Assembly (NCBI GenBank): GCA_036504235.1
Contig: DASXVN010000046.1
Coordinates: 62,001-126,000, forward strand
Direction of reading: 5' to 3'
Length of the DNA: 64,000 bases
Source of the DNA: Zipacnadum sp036504235
Lineage (GTDB): Bacteria > Armatimonadota > Zipacnadia > Zipacnadales > Zipacnadaceae
Shown: in pieces, positions 8,693-18,317 of the stretch
Numbering within the stretch: position 1 is the stretch's first letter
Layout of the letters: every line of letters begins with the position of its first letter
Notes under the pieces: model-generated
What the model was told of the DNA's origin: nothing
Database searches by the model: none
Seen by the model: the letters and a program-made list of their open reading frames with translations, nothing else
Position numbers and translations under genes: made by a program

Positions 8693-10714
8693 TTAGCTGA
8701 TGAGGCCGGTTTCTTTGGCGTAGGCCAGTAGCTCTTCCACCGTGCTTACCCCGGCGGCTTTCTTCATCTGGCTGAGGTGTTCGGTCAGGGTCTTGGGGGT
8801 GATGTTCGCCGAAGCCGTGATCTCCCGCCGGGGACGGCCGGCGGCCAGGGCCTCGAGCAGGCTCCGGCGCTTGGCGGTCCACGTGAACTTGACGCGAGTC
8901 TCGGAGACCTTCTTCAGCCGCCCCAGCAGAGGCAAGGCGTGGCTTTCTTCCTCCAAGCGCCGCGCCGCCAGGGCGATGGCCTCCTCGACCGTATGGACCT
9001 GCAGCCGGGCGAAGATCTTGCGAGCGGATCTGCCTATGTTGACCGTCGTCGTCTCCCACATACTGGCCACGGACTCGTCGCTCAAGCCCGACTGCTTATG
9101 CTTCAGGTAAGCCAGATTCCGCGGCGTGAGCGAGTCCGGGCCGGTCTGGGCCTTGCGTTTGGTGTAGCTGGGCATGGGCAAGACCCGTTCGGGCAGGAAG
9201 ACCAGCTTGAGCCGGAGCAGCAGGTCTTCACCCTCCGCCTTCTCCAGCTGGGCGTACTCGATGATGGTGCGCAGCGCCTCTCTTTGCTCGGCAGGATCCA
9301 GCCCCGCCCAGACGGCCGAGAAGCTCTGCAGAGTCCGGCGCACGGCTTCGAGTTCCACTCGGCGCGTGGACTGAGACTGGAGCGCCGTCTCGGAGAGGGC
9401 CAGGCTGTTGTCCAGCTCCTCCCGCTCCTGACGGAGTCGCGCGTTTTGCTCGCGGAACTGCGCGGCGTCGATTTCGTCGGCGGAGCGCATATCTACGAGC
9501 CGGTCAATGCGCGATTGGAGTTGCCCCCGCTGGCGGCGCAACCCCTCCACATGCTCGGCCACGAGGTTGCTCTCGGCGGAGAGCAAATCCTGACTCTGCT
9601 CCATCGCCAGTTGCTGGACCTCGGGGGAGAGGGCCAACTGGGAGATTTCCTGGAGGACCGCCTTGTCGATTGGTTCGGCCAGGCGACCCACTCGGGGACA
9701 GCCGGCGTCGCGTCGATGGTCGTTGGTCCGGCACTGATACAGGACCTTACCGGTGCTATGGGAGCGCATGGCAGCCAGGTAGCTGCCACAGTGTCGGCAA
9801 GTGATGATGCCAGCCAGCAAGGAGGCTTTGGGCCCTCCGCGAGCGCCCACCCGGCGGTTGCGCTCGAGCCGCTGGCACATCAGGTCGCGCTCTTCGGGCT
9901 CCCACAGGCGCTCCTCCCAGTGCTGTCCCTGGATCATGGTGCCGTCCGACTGCTTGATCAGCCCGGCGCCTATGGGACAAACGAGCACCTGGCGGACCGC
10001 ACAGGAGTCCCAGTCGCAGTTGGCGCCCGAAGGGCGAAGCACACCCAGGGAGCGCAGGTGGTCGGCGATCTGGAGGGTGGACCAGCCCGCCAGGTAGCGT
10101 TCCTTCATCACGAGGGCCCATTCAGCCTGCTCCGGCTGACGCACGTAGGTGCGGCGTCCGCCGGGCGGTACAGATTCGTGGGTCTGCCACTGGAACCCAT
10201 AGGGTACGCGACCCCCAGGGGGAAAGCCCAATTCCGTGCGTCGGTGCCAGCCATCGGTTACGCGGCGCTTGTGCTGGCGCAAGTGAGTGGCGGCGAAGAT
10301 GTGGCTGATGCCGACAATCATGGCTCCCTCGTCGGTGTCGGGGTCTGCGTCGACGTCCATAAACTTGCAGGGGATGCCCAGTTGCTTCAGGTGCCGGGTT
10401 ACCCCGAAAGAGACAGACTCTTCGCGACCCAGGCGGGACACGCTGTAGAAGAACACGGCGTCCAGTCGCCCCGCTTCTGCCTCCTCCAGCAACCTGGTTA
10501 GCGCCGGCCGTTGCTTGGTGTCCCCGGCTCTCGCCAGTTGGGCGGGAGGGTAAGAGCCGGAGAGGGCTTTCTCCTCAAACGCGACGATCTCGAAGTTGCC
10601 CTCTCCGAACTGGCCCTCGGCCAGTTGCCGGATCCGGGTCGATTGCGTCTCCAGCGAATGACCCTCAAGCTGTCCCATGCTGGATACCCGCGTATAGGTT
10701 CCGATGCGCATCAT
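8693..10714 (-). CDS. Large serine recombinase with tandem C-terminal HTH domains
   Basis: Site-specific recombinase of the resolvase/invertase superfamily, 673 residues. The catalytic domain begins YTRVSSMGQ (nucleophile Ser near residue 11) and contains a typical SRLGREE helix. A recombinase domain follows (residues ~170-280), then a zinc ribbon CRHC...C...C around 305-345 and a coiled coil to ~440, the normal layout of large serine integrases. Unusually, it continues with two further segments that each resemble LuxR/GerE-type HTH: residues ~525-590 (LTPRNLAYLKHKQSGLSDES) and ~605-670 (RREITASANITPKTLTEHLS). The extra domains could tune site choice or make it self-regulating. Either ATG (10714 or 10711) could be the start. 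It probably integrates or excises the surrounding island; no att sites were identified. Confidence 0.85.
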   Translation of the reverse strand: MMRIGTYTRVSSMGQLEGHSLETQSTRIRQLAEGQFGEGNFEIVAFEEKALSGSYPPAQLARAGDTKQRPALTRLLEEAEAGRLDAVFFYSVSRLGREESVSFGVTRHLKQLGIPCKFMDVDADPDTDEGAMIVGISHIFAATHLRQHKRRVTDGWHRRTELGFPPGGRVPYGFQWQTHESVPPGGRRTYVRQPEQAEWALVMKERYLAGWSTLQIADHLRSLGVLRPSGANCDWDSCAVRQVLVCPIGAGLIKQSDGTMIQGQHWEERLWEPEERDLMCQRLERNRRVGARGGPKASLLAGIITCRHCGSYLAAMRSHSTGKVLYQCRTNDHRRDAGCPRVGRLAEPIDKAVLQEISQLALSPEVQQLAMEQSQDLLSAESNLVAEHVEGLRRQRGQLQSRIDRLVDMRSADEIDAAQFREQNARLRQEREELDNSLALSETALQSQSTRRVELEAVRRTLQSFSAVWAGLDPAEQREALRTIIEYAQLEKAEGEDLLLRLKLVFLPERVLPMPSYTKRKAQTGPDSLTPRNLAYLKHKQSGLSDESVASMWETTTVNIGRSARKIFARLQVHTVEEAIALAARRLEEESHALPLLGRLKKVSETRVKFTWTAKRRSLLEALAAGRPRREITASANITPKTLTEHLSQMKKAAGVSTVEELLAYAKETGLIS

Positions 10715-10750
10715 GACCGTTCGCCACCCTTCGGGAGTAAGTACCCCAAC

Positions 10751-10779
10751 GATATAACGGCTCCATCATAACATGAGAA
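10751..10779 (-). promoter_or_regulatory. Possible promoter of the serine recombinase
   Basis: On the minus strand TTCTCA and TATATC are separated by 17 bp, ending about 36 bp before the start codon. The -35 match is poor, so this is a tentative call. Confidence 0.3.
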
Positions 10780-10912
10780 CAGTCCACTGCTCTTCGAGGC
10801 TACGGTAGACCTAAGGTCGTTCACAATAGTCCCTTCCTTTCCAGGCTGGACAGGTAGATAAGGCTCGCTTTCGTGGTGGAAAGCGGCGTCTTGTTGTTCT
10901 TGGCTTCTGCGG

Positions 10913-11272
10913 TTACTGTTCACAATTACCCCCTACGCTGGGCGGGGCGACGGGCGCCTGTTCGGGCTCACCGGGGCGTAATCCGCCCTGATCCGCCGAA
11001 CTACCACTCTCCGCCCCCGGTTCCGGTACTTCCAGGCCCACCGTCGACGGCGAGGGCTCTGTGTCTTCCGTGGCGGCGCGACAGGCCCCCAGCGCGAGGA
11101 AACCGGCGAACTGACGGAGCCGGTCTTCGGGGCTGCGGTCAGGTGCGGCGACCGGGGTGGCGAGGTCGTCGCGCTGGGACGGGGAGGCGTCGAGTACCGG
11201 CCGGTCCGGGACAGTGCTGGCCGGATGAGTGGAAACCATCTCCTGGTTTGTCGTGGGGTTCTGGTTACTCAT
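10913..11272 (-). CDS. Small protein translationally coupled to a tyrosine recombinase
   Basis: A 119-residue frame whose ATG overlaps the end of the upstream recombinase gene by 8 bases (AATGAGTAA) and has GGGGGTG six bases before it, so translational coupling is likely. The sequence is rich in Pro, Ser and Glu and looks mostly disordered, with one short helical stretch (EDRLRQFAGFLALGACRAA). I recognise no family. It may be an accessory or regulator of the recombinase. Low-complexity composition and the lack of a recognisable domain limit confidence. Confidence 0.45.
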   Translation of the reverse strand: MSNQNPTTNQEMVSTHPASTVPDRPVLDASPSQRDDLATPVAAPDRSPEDRLRQFAGFLALGACRAATEDTEPSPSTVGLEVPEPGAESGSSADQGGLRPGEPEQAPVAPPSVGGNCEQ

Positions 11273-12170
11273 TGTCGTCACCCCCCAGTTGGAGGAGGGG
11301 GAGCGCGTTGACGGCGGCGCGGCAGGAGGCGGGGTCGCTATGGACGTAGATCGAGGTGACCTCCAGGGAGAGGTGGCCGAGTAGGCGCGAGACGGTCGCT
11401 ATATCGGTGCCGTTGCGCAGCAGGAGGGTGGCGAAGGCGTGCCGCATGCCGTGGAGGGTGAACCCTCGCCCCTCGAGGCTGGCCCGGCGCAGGAGGCGCG
11501 CGAACAGGCGGCGCAGGTGGGTCACGCCGATTCGCGTTCCGAGGCGCGTCATCAGCAGCGGCCCGGCCTGGCTGCCCCGCGCCGCGAGGTACTCGGTCAG
11601 AACCTGCCGAGTGGGCTCGGCAAGCGGGAGCCGCCGTTCGCGGTCGCCCTTACCGCGCACCAGGAGTTCGGTGCCGTCGGGGGAGAAGCTGGCCAGATCG
11701 AGGTCGAGGAGTTCCTGACGGCGGAGTCCCGCGGTGGCCAGCAGCCAGATGCAGACTCGCTCCAGGGGGGTGCGGGCAGCGTTCAGGAGGGCGCGGACCT
11801 CGCTCTCGTTCGGGTAGCGGCGCTCGTGGCGCGTGCGGCGGGGTAGTTGCAGGCCGCGGGCGGGGTTGGTGGGGATCCACCGCTGGCGGGCGCAGTACTC
11901 CAGCCAGCCCCCGAACGCGTGAGCACGCCGGCGGATGGTGTTGGCGGAGAGCGAGCTGTGGCTGCCCAGATACGTCTCCAGGACGGCGGTGGTGATCTGG
12001 GTGGGGGAGGTTAGGCCTTGCTGCGCGCAGGAGGCGAGCAAACCGGCCAGGTCGTGGGCGTAGGCGCGAGCCGTGTTCTCCGCGCAACGGCGGAGGTTAG
12101 TGAGGTAGGACAGGTACTGCTCGACTGAGTTGTCGAGATCCGGAGCTTGGACTTCTGCGACGGGATTCAT
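11265..12170 (-). CDS. Tyrosine recombinase (XerC/D-like integrase)
   Basis: A 301-residue phage-integrase family enzyme. An N-terminal SAM-like core-binding domain (residues ~15-100) precedes the catalytic domain. The catalytic set is visible in order: Arg in GLRRQE, Lys in GKGDRERRLPL, HGMRHAFAT (His/Arg pair), GHLSLEVTSIYVH with the terminal His and nucleophilic Tyr. The start at 12170 has AAGGTGA seven bases upstream; an in-frame ATG at 12203 would fall inside a perfect palindrome and has no Shine-Dalgarno sequence. The enzyme would cut and rejoin specific DNA sites, probably those of its own mobile element. It is followed by a coupled small gene and then the serine recombinase, so this segment is an integration hot spot. 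Confidence 0.85.
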   Translation of the reverse strand: MNPVAEVQAPDLDNSVEQYLSYLTNLRRCAENTARAYAHDLAGLLASCAQQGLTSPTQITTAVLETYLGSHSSLSANTIRRRAHAFGGWLEYCARQRWIPTNPARGLQLPRRTRHERRYPNESEVRALLNAARTPLERVCIWLLATAGLRRQELLDLDLASFSPDGTELLVRGKGDRERRLPLAEPTRQVLTEYLAARGSQAGPLLMTRLGTRIGVTHLRRLFARLLRRASLEGRGFTLHGMRHAFATLLLRNGTDIATVSRLLGHLSLEVTSIYVHSDPASCRAAVNALPLLQLGGDDNE

Positions 12171-12190
12171 TGGCGAATCACCTTGTTTCT

Positions 12191-12224
12191 GGTGGCTCGC
12201 CATGAACCGTCAGGGCGAGCCACC
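12191..12224. repeat. Perfect palindrome upstream of the tyrosine recombinase
   Basis: Two 11-bp arms (GGTGGCTCGCC and its exact complement) flank a 12-bp spacer, 21 bp upstream of the chosen start codon. It could be the recombinase's own binding/att site, an autoregulatory operator, or an mRNA hairpin in the 5' leader. Confidence 0.7.
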
Positions 12225-12277
12225 TATAATCGGTGCACTCGCCCTTGAATAGTGTATACAAAATGGCGCATCTATCT

Positions 12278-15200
12278 CTATTTCTTATGGGACGGACTGC
12301 GCTCACGCTGGGCCTGCAGTTTGGCGGCTGTCTCGCGCAAGTACTGGTGATCCTCGGAAGGGCTCAGCCCGCTGGGGGCCTGGTCTCGCCAGCGTCGGAG
12401 AGTGTGCCGGTCCACCTGGAGCTCTTGGGCCAGCGCTTTGTCACTCGTGAACAGCGCCTGGATGTCGGGTATCCGGCTGAGCGGGAAATAACGCCTGCCC
12501 TCATGACGGACCGACGGGAGCTGGCCTCGTCGGTCGCGGGCTTGCACCGCCCCGGCGGTTACGCCTTCGCCCAGGCGGGCCACAAGACCATCCAAGTCGA
12601 CGCACTGGGTCGGTACTCCGCCGACCTTGATCGTGAAGGTCTGTACCAGTACCGCCGGCGGCTGCTCAAGGACGGACGCTATCGCGTCGGCACTGGCACC
12701 GGTATAGATGGCCGCGATCAGTTGGTTCTCTGTCCAAGCGGACTCGGGACTGTCACTGTCGCGGTCGGGCTTCTCATCAAGCGTTACGCATTCCTGCGGT
12801 GCTCGCCCGGTCTGCAGGGCTCCCTTGAGGGTAACGAGCTCGGCCATGCGACGTTTGAGGAAATGGGAGAAGGGAATGAGTTTCTGCGGTAACCCGCCCC
12901 CAGAGGAGTGCGCCCGGGTCGTAGGCCGGGGGGAGGCCATGCCGAGGACCGTCCCGAACGGCAGAGGAACATCAGGCTGCTCGGCCCAGAACAGGTCGTA
13001 CTCGCCCAGGGCCCGGTAGAACTCATCCTCAAGCCGCGCCATGACCTGCTCGTCGTCATGGTCGGTTGACGAAGCGGTCAGGGCGCGTAACGTCTTGAGC
13101 AGCAACGGACGGAACAGCGCCAGAAGCACCTCTTGCGCCTCGGCGCGAGTCTCGGGGAAGGCAGGAACAACCGTGGTGAGGGCGACCAGGTAGTCGATCA
13201 TCTCACGCTTGGTGGAGTCGTTCGCTTTCACCCGCCGGCAGTACCACCGGAGATCGGACAGTCCCAGGCGGGGCGTCACCCAGAACCCGTAGAACACATC
13301 TTGGAATTGCATCAGATGGGTCCATTCGCTCTGGACCGCTGCGAGGCGTTCCTCTCGGTGGTCTTCGGCGGGCAGAACCAGAGGCGCGATAGACAGAAAC
13401 AACGGCAGGGCTTCGCGCAGAAGTAGGTCGAAGGCGATTCCCCAGCGATAGGAGGCACAGTCGCTATCAAGTGTGAGCAAGGCCTCGCCGAGGGGGTTAT
13501 TGGAGGACAGATTGGGCGTCGTCAGGGAGGCTACCACGTCGGGCGTGCACCGGTCGAGGGCCCGCTGCAGCGCGGCGTCGAGTCGCTCCTCATTCACTTG
13601 GTCAGGCCGGACCCCATGGTAGAGAAGACACTGCCCCGCGGTCAAGGTGAGCTTCTCGGAGAGCATCGCGCGCAGCGCGCCCCGCGCAGCTTCTCGGTGG
13701 GGCGAGTCGTCGGCGGTAGCCAACTCCCGGAGCCGGGGCAGCAGATTGCCGGTCAGATGACCGGAACACGACCACTCCAGCCACGGGTTGACCAGTTCCG
13801 GGTCCCCGGCGATTAGGTCCTCATAGGGCTTGAGGTCTATGCCTTCGGCTTCGTCCAGCAGCGCAGAGATACCCCACTCAAAAGGGCCTTCGCCTAATGA
13901 GGCCAGGCGCATCCCCAGACCGGCCTCCCCCGCGACCAGATAGGCCGGTCTCGCCGATAACCATCTCTGGATTCGCATGGGTTCGCCCTCGTCGATGATC
14001 TCGCGGGCTGCCGACCGCCTGTAGAAGTTGGGATCATCCTCGTGCCGTTGCGCGGCCGTATGTACGGCTTCATAGGGATAGGCAGCCAGCGCATTCCACC
14101 CCGCATCTCGCACACTCGGGTACAGGGAACCCAGCGCGTCGACAAACAGATCGAGGTGAGCGGCGGGCGCCAGTTGGGCCAAAGCCGCGAGTAGAGATGC
14201 TGCCGTCAGTTCCTCTGCTCCGGGGTAGCGTTCGGCCAGAAGCTCGGCGTCCTTCGGGCTACCCTGGGCCAGGATTCGCGCCGAGACTGCCGCCAGCAAC
14301 GGGTTCTTACTCGACAGGTGTCGGCGCGCCAGGTGCAAGACCCTCCGCGGATCCAGACATCGGCATACCTCCAACGCACGAGGTAACGCCGGGCATTCCG
14401 GCATTAGCTCAACCGCGCATATCAACAGTGGCAAGGCCGGCTCGCCCAGTGCAACCAGAAGGCGCTCGCCGCCCTCGGCGACCAGAGAGTTTGGCGAAGC
14501 AAGGCAGTGGATGAGCCAAGGCGCGGCCTGGCGAGGGAGAGGAGTCTGGGCCAAGATGCCGAGCAGCGCGGCCTGGATAGCCTGTTCTCGGAATATGTCG
14601 CGCATCGCTGGATCGGCGGAAGGGACCGATCCCTTCCCGGCGGAACCCTCCCGGGAAACGGTCGCCACGGCCGATAGGTCAGCAAAAAGGCAGAGCAGGG
14701 GCTCATCATTATAGGCGCCTTGGGCCAGACGAACGCCCTCTTCTCCCAGGTCGGCATTCGCCCGGGCTCGATGAACTCTTTCATTTTTCAGGCTTGTCTG
14801 TAGCGCCCCCAGAACGTCGTCCTGGATCGAGGGCCCCCAGGCGGCGGCTTGGTGGGTAAGATCTTGGAACTCTATCCAGGCTCCGTGGCCTGCGAACCTT
14901 GGGAAGATGGCCACGGAATCACCAGCCTCGATCCTCTCCCGCTCTGAGCTCACGGATCTCTCGGCCAGTGACTCCGCCTGCTTCGTCAGGGCGGTGAAGA
15001 TGGCGTCCCAGTCGTCCGGAGGTCCTGCGCAAGGCAGCGACGGGAGTTGCCCGGTTACGGCTACCGTGTTCCGTCCAGCGAGTTGGAGGGCATACAAACG
15101 GACCTCCGGTTGTTCCCGGTTCCAGAAGGTGCGGAACATCATGACCTGCTGCTCCAGCAACGACTCGATCAGGGGGGCGACTGTATCCAGATGGGCGCCG

Positions 15201-16225
15201 TAGCGGCAGACCGGGTACAACTGACCCGCGGTCTGGCGGAGGGCGTCGAACAAGGATATGAGAGAGTCAGTGTCGGGGGTCAGGGTGACGATTCTCCGTA
15301 GCCGCTGCAGCGGGGCCAGCGCTTCTTCCACCTTCTGAACCTGACTGGAAAGGGCGCCCTCGGTCGCGCCCTCAGGTGACCGGCTCAGGGCGACCAGGGC
15401 CAGAACGGATGTGGTAAGTCGCTCGCAGGCAGCGGGTAGGGTGTTGGCCAGCGCCTGCGGCAGCCCGGCTCGTACAGCGCCAAGCGCTTTGCTTGCTGCC
15501 TTGCGAGCGCCGGGACTGACGTCCTCCAGCCAGATTCTAAGGACCTCGGGAGCGAACTCCTCCAGTTGTGCATCTTCGATAAGGCGCAAAGCCTCGCGGC
15601 GGTCCCGGACCAGCCCTGAACTCAGGCGCCGGCGCAGGCAGTCCTGGGCCTCAGGGAGGGTGAAAGCCCCGGGCACCGTCAGTGCCAGATCCTGGACTTC
15701 CGCCGGCATGTCTGGTCTCAGGTACTTAGGCAGGCGTCGCAACAACGTGTGGGGGTGGGCGGCAATCATGCCGATCTCGCACGCGGCTCGCATGGCTTGC
15801 GATGCGCTTTTCTTGAATAGGCCCACGACCTTGCGCAGTTCATCGTGGGCGGATTTCTCCATCAGGGTGGTGGCGAGGCAGACGACGCTTGGGGAAGAGG
15901 TGCGTCGGCAGACAGCGATGACGGCCTGGCGAGCGGGCTCCCCTAAAGGGGCGTGGAGACACTGCAGGAGACCAACTGTATTGGGGTGCCGCTTCAGCGC
16001 CATCAGGACGTGGGGAAGCGCCTGCTCATCCGCCTGCCACAGGGCCCAGCAGCACCAGTCGTGGGCTGGCCCTTGCCCCACTACCTCCGCCAGGAGTCGC
16101 TCAAAGGCTTCTGGGGTGCCGAGCTCAACCAAGCCCGCGACAGCCTCTTGGTGAGCCAAGCTGCTGGCTTGGGCCGAAAGCGCTCGCGAAAGGCGTTGGA
16201 GTTCTTCATCATTGTTGACAGGCAT
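12278..16225 (-). CDS. Giant HEAT-repeat-like protein with C-terminal helix-turn-helix
   Basis: A 1,315-residue helical-repeat protein. I chose the ATG at 16225 because AGGGGG lies about ten bases upstream; the frame continues 53 codons further without such a site. The first ~850 residues are repeated helical pairs rich in Ala and Leu (for example LAHQEAVAGLVELGTPEAFE and SPNSLVAEGGERLLVALGEP), the look of HEAT/ARM repeats, which bind proteins or nucleic acids. The last ~150 residues contain a possible HTH (ASADAIASVLEQPPA) and a clearer one, ALAQELQVDRHTLRRWRD, near the end. No enzyme motif was found. It is divergent from gajA, with about 220 bp between the two genes. It may be a sensor or DNA-bound scaffold for the island, but its function is unknown. 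Confidence 0.65.
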   Translation of the reverse strand: MPVNNDEELQRLSRALSAQASSLAHQEAVAGLVELGTPEAFERLLAEVVGQGPAHDWCCWALWQADEQALPHVLMALKRHPNTVGLLQCLHAPLGEPARQAVIAVCRRTSSPSVVCLATTLMEKSAHDELRKVVGLFKKSASQAMRAACEIGMIAAHPHTLLRRLPKYLRPDMPAEVQDLALTVPGAFTLPEAQDCLRRRLSSGLVRDRREALRLIEDAQLEEFAPEVLRIWLEDVSPGARKAASKALGAVRAGLPQALANTLPAACERLTTSVLALVALSRSPEGATEGALSSQVQKVEEALAPLQRLRRIVTLTPDTDSLISLFDALRQTAGQLYPVCRYGAHLDTVAPLIESLLEQQVMMFRTFWNREQPEVRLYALQLAGRNTVAVTGQLPSLPCAGPPDDWDAIFTALTKQAESLAERSVSSERERIEAGDSVAIFPRFAGHGAWIEFQDLTHQAAAWGPSIQDDVLGALQTSLKNERVHRARANADLGEEGVRLAQGAYNDEPLLCLFADLSAVATVSREGSAGKGSVPSADPAMRDIFREQAIQAALLGILAQTPLPRQAAPWLIHCLASPNSLVAEGGERLLVALGEPALPLLICAVELMPECPALPRALEVCRCLDPRRVLHLARRHLSSKNPLLAAVSARILAQGSPKDAELLAERYPGAEELTAASLLAALAQLAPAAHLDLFVDALGSLYPSVRDAGWNALAAYPYEAVHTAAQRHEDDPNFYRRSAAREIIDEGEPMRIQRWLSARPAYLVAGEAGLGMRLASLGEGPFEWGISALLDEAEGIDLKPYEDLIAGDPELVNPWLEWSCSGHLTGNLLPRLRELATADDSPHREAARGALRAMLSEKLTLTAGQCLLYHGVRPDQVNEERLDAALQRALDRCTPDVVASLTTPNLSSNNPLGEALLTLDSDCASYRWGIAFDLLLREALPLFLSIAPLVLPAEDHREERLAAVQSEWTHLMQFQDVFYGFWVTPRLGLSDLRWYCRRVKANDSTKREMIDYLVALTTVVPAFPETRAEAQEVLLALFRPLLLKTLRALTASSTDHDDEQVMARLEDEFYRALGEYDLFWAEQPDVPLPFGTVLGMASPRPTTRAHSSGGGLPQKLIPFSHFLKRRMAELVTLKGALQTGRAPQECVTLDEKPDRDSDSPESAWTENQLIAAIYTGASADAIASVLEQPPAVLVQTFTIKVGGVPTQCVDLDGLVARLGEGVTAGAVQARDRRGQLPSVRHEGRRYFPLSRIPDIQALFTSDKALAQELQVDRHTLRRWRDQAPSGLSPSEDHQYLRETAAKLQAQRERSPSHKK

Positions 16226-16448
16226 GTCTGTATCTGTCCCCCTAAGTGGCCATGATGGAACAATTGTACGCCATTCGGGGCCGTAGTCAACTGCGTTCCG
16301 CAAGGTGGCAACTGACAGCCTTACTCTATTCTCAACGAGTGGCAGCGCGAATGAGAAAGGTTGCCATTGGACGGACCACCGCAAGAAGGACTTCGTCCTC
16401 GTCTGGGCAAACTGACCCCCTACGAGCCGACAGTATTAGATATAGGAT

Positions 16449-18317
16449 GTGGCCTCTCTTGTGAGATTAGAGCGAATGAAAGTTGAGGGCTTCAGGAGCT
16501 TCGGGAAGTCATTTGACATCGAGTTCGCCGACGGGCTGAGCGTCCTGGTCGGTGAGAACGGTGCCGGAAAGAGCGCGGTCATTGACGCGATTCGCACGAT
16601 TCTGCAGGAAGACGAGTACGGTCGCGCCGGCCTCCGTGACACTGACTTCCACCGTCCCTTCGAAGCCCAAGCACAAGCTTCACCGTCCATCAGCATATCG
16701 GCGCTGTTCGCTGGCCTCTCGGACGAAGAGCAGATCGCCTTTCTCCCCTGGACGGATGCGCGCGACAAAGCGACGCTGAATCTGCGGGTGGAGAACAAGC
16801 TATCGGCGAGAGACCGCTTCAAGCGTCTGGTCTGGGGGGGAGCCTCGAGTGCATCAGTGTTCGAGTGGGAACTGATGGAGGCGATCAACTGCATATACTT
16901 GCCTCCGTTGCGCGATGCAGAGGCGAAGCTGCGCGAGGGCAGAGGGTCGCGATTGGCTCGACTGCTGAAGAACAGCTGCCGGTCTGAGTTGGAGCGGGCT
17001 CAGAAAGAGGGAGAGACACATCCGCTTGAGCAGAAGGTCAGGGAGTTCAACGAGAACTTGGCGGGAGACGCTGATGGGCCGATCGCCGCGGCCAACCAGC
17101 TTATCAAGGCGAGGTTGCACGAAGCGGTCGGGAAGGTCTTCGGACAAGACACGAAGATCAGCTTCTCGGAGGGCACCTTCGACCGCCTGGCGGAGAGCCT
17201 CAGACTTCTGTTCTTCCCGCAGATCGACAGCTCCACTCCGGCAGAAGCGTTTCGTTCCTTAGAGGAGAACAGTCTCGGCTACAACAACCTCCTGTATCTC
17301 GCGACCGTGCTTGCGGAACTCTCCCCGGCACCGGGTTGCGGCCCCGAGTACCTGCGGATATTGCTGATAGAAGAGCCCGAGGCTCATCTGCATCCTCAAC
17401 TGCAGACGAGACTACTGGGGTTCCTTCAGGAGAAGGCAAGAGAGGAACGGCTGCAGGTAATCGTGACCACGCACTCTCCCGTGCTGGCAGCGGCAGCTCC
17501 GATAGACTCGCTCATCCACATGTCGTGTCGAGGCGTCGCCCCCACAGCTTTGCGGCTGTCAAGCTGCGGGCTGACAGAACAGAGCAGCCACTTCCTTTCG
17601 AGGTGGCTGGATGCCACTAAATCCACTCTCCTATTCGCCAAGGGAGTGATCCTGGTTGAAGGCATCGCGGAAGCGCTGCTGGTGCCAGAACTGGCGAAGC
17701 GCGTGATGGGCGACCTGCGCCGTGAGGGAAAGGCCGGCGTTCCGGACTCTTTGGCCGACGCCGGCATCTCTGTCATCAACATGAACGGCATCTACTTCAA
17801 GCACTTCATGCAGTTATTCTGCGACTTGAAGGGAAGCGGTTCATTGAGTATTCCGGTTCGTTGTGCGGGGGTTACTGACAAAGACCCGTCCAAGAGGAGT
17901 AAGCCGACACGAGCCAGATCTTTGCGGGGAAACAACCCAGCCCTGAAACTGATCCCGCAAGCGAGGCAATCCGACACCTGTCGCTTGTACTGCTGCGAGT
18001 TGAAGACCTTCGAGTATGACTTGGCAATGGAGGAAGACAATCTGGGCGTTATGCTCAGCACGCTGAAGACGTTGTGTGAGAGGTCTGCCAACGGCACGGC
18101 ATCGGCAGCCGAGAAGGACTGGGCAGCAGAGTCGGATGATGCCAAGGCAAAGGAAGCGCACTCCTTGCTCGGAAGGATCAGTGCCAGTAATATCGGGAAA
18201 GGCTACTACGCACAGGCACTGGCGGGCAGACTCGAGGATGATCCTGAACTGCCGTTCGCCGTCCCCACTTACATACGTGACGCGGTGTGTTGGGTGCTGG
18301 GTGAGCAACTTGAGTAG
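16449..18317 (+). CDS. gajA: GajA: OLD-family ATPase-TOPRIM nuclease of Gabija
   Basis: The ABC-type ATPase half shows the OLD-family start (MKVEGFRSFGK), Walker A GENGAGKS near residue 38, and a Walker B region LLIEEPEAHLHPQ with the following H-loop TTHSP. The C-terminal half is a TOPRIM domain with its glutamate in ILVEGIAEALLVP and its acidic pair in GVTDKDPS. The 622-residue length is close to known GajA (~580). GajA nicks DNA when nucleotide levels fall and works in a complex with GajB. The next gene is a UvrD-like helicase overlapping by 17 bp, the standard Gabija layout. The start is a GTG at 16449; GTG 16461 or ATG 16476 are possible alternatives, but 16449 keeps the conserved first strand. 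Confidence 0.9.
   Translation: MASLVRLERMKVEGFRSFGKSFDIEFADGLSVLVGENGAGKSAVIDAIRTILQEDEYGRAGLRDTDFHRPFEAQAQASPSISISALFAGLSDEEQIAFLPWTDARDKATLNLRVENKLSARDRFKRLVWGGASSASVFEWELMEAINCIYLPPLRDAEAKLREGRGSRLARLLKNSCRSELERAQKEGETHPLEQKVREFNENLAGDADGPIAAANQLIKARLHEAVGKVFGQDTKISFSEGTFDRLAESLRLLFFPQIDSSTPAEAFRSLEENSLGYNNLLYLATVLAELSPAPGCGPEYLRILLIEEPEAHLHPQLQTRLLGFLQEKAREERLQVIVTTHSPVLAAAAPIDSLIHMSCRGVAPTALRLSSCGLTEQSSHFLSRWLDATKSTLLFAKGVILVEGIAEALLVPELAKRVMGDLRREGKAGVPDSLADAGISVINMNGIYFKHFMQLFCDLKGSGSLSIPVRCAGVTDKDPSKRSKPTRARSLRGNNPALKLIPQARQSDTCRLYCCELKTFEYDLAMEEDNLGVMLSTLKTLCERSANGTASAAEKDWAAESDDAKAKEAHSLLGRISASNIGKGYYAQALAGRLEDDPELPFAVPTYIRDAVCWVLGEQLE

Noticed and set aside
8777..10501. Long plus-strand open frame of 574 codons
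   Set aside because: It is antisense to the serine recombinase, which has full motif support; it is a by-product of high GC content.
10816..10926. GTTCACAAT repeated at both ends of a 100-bp stretch, possible att sites
   Set aside because: Nine bases is too short to support attachment sites, and no further similarity flanks them.
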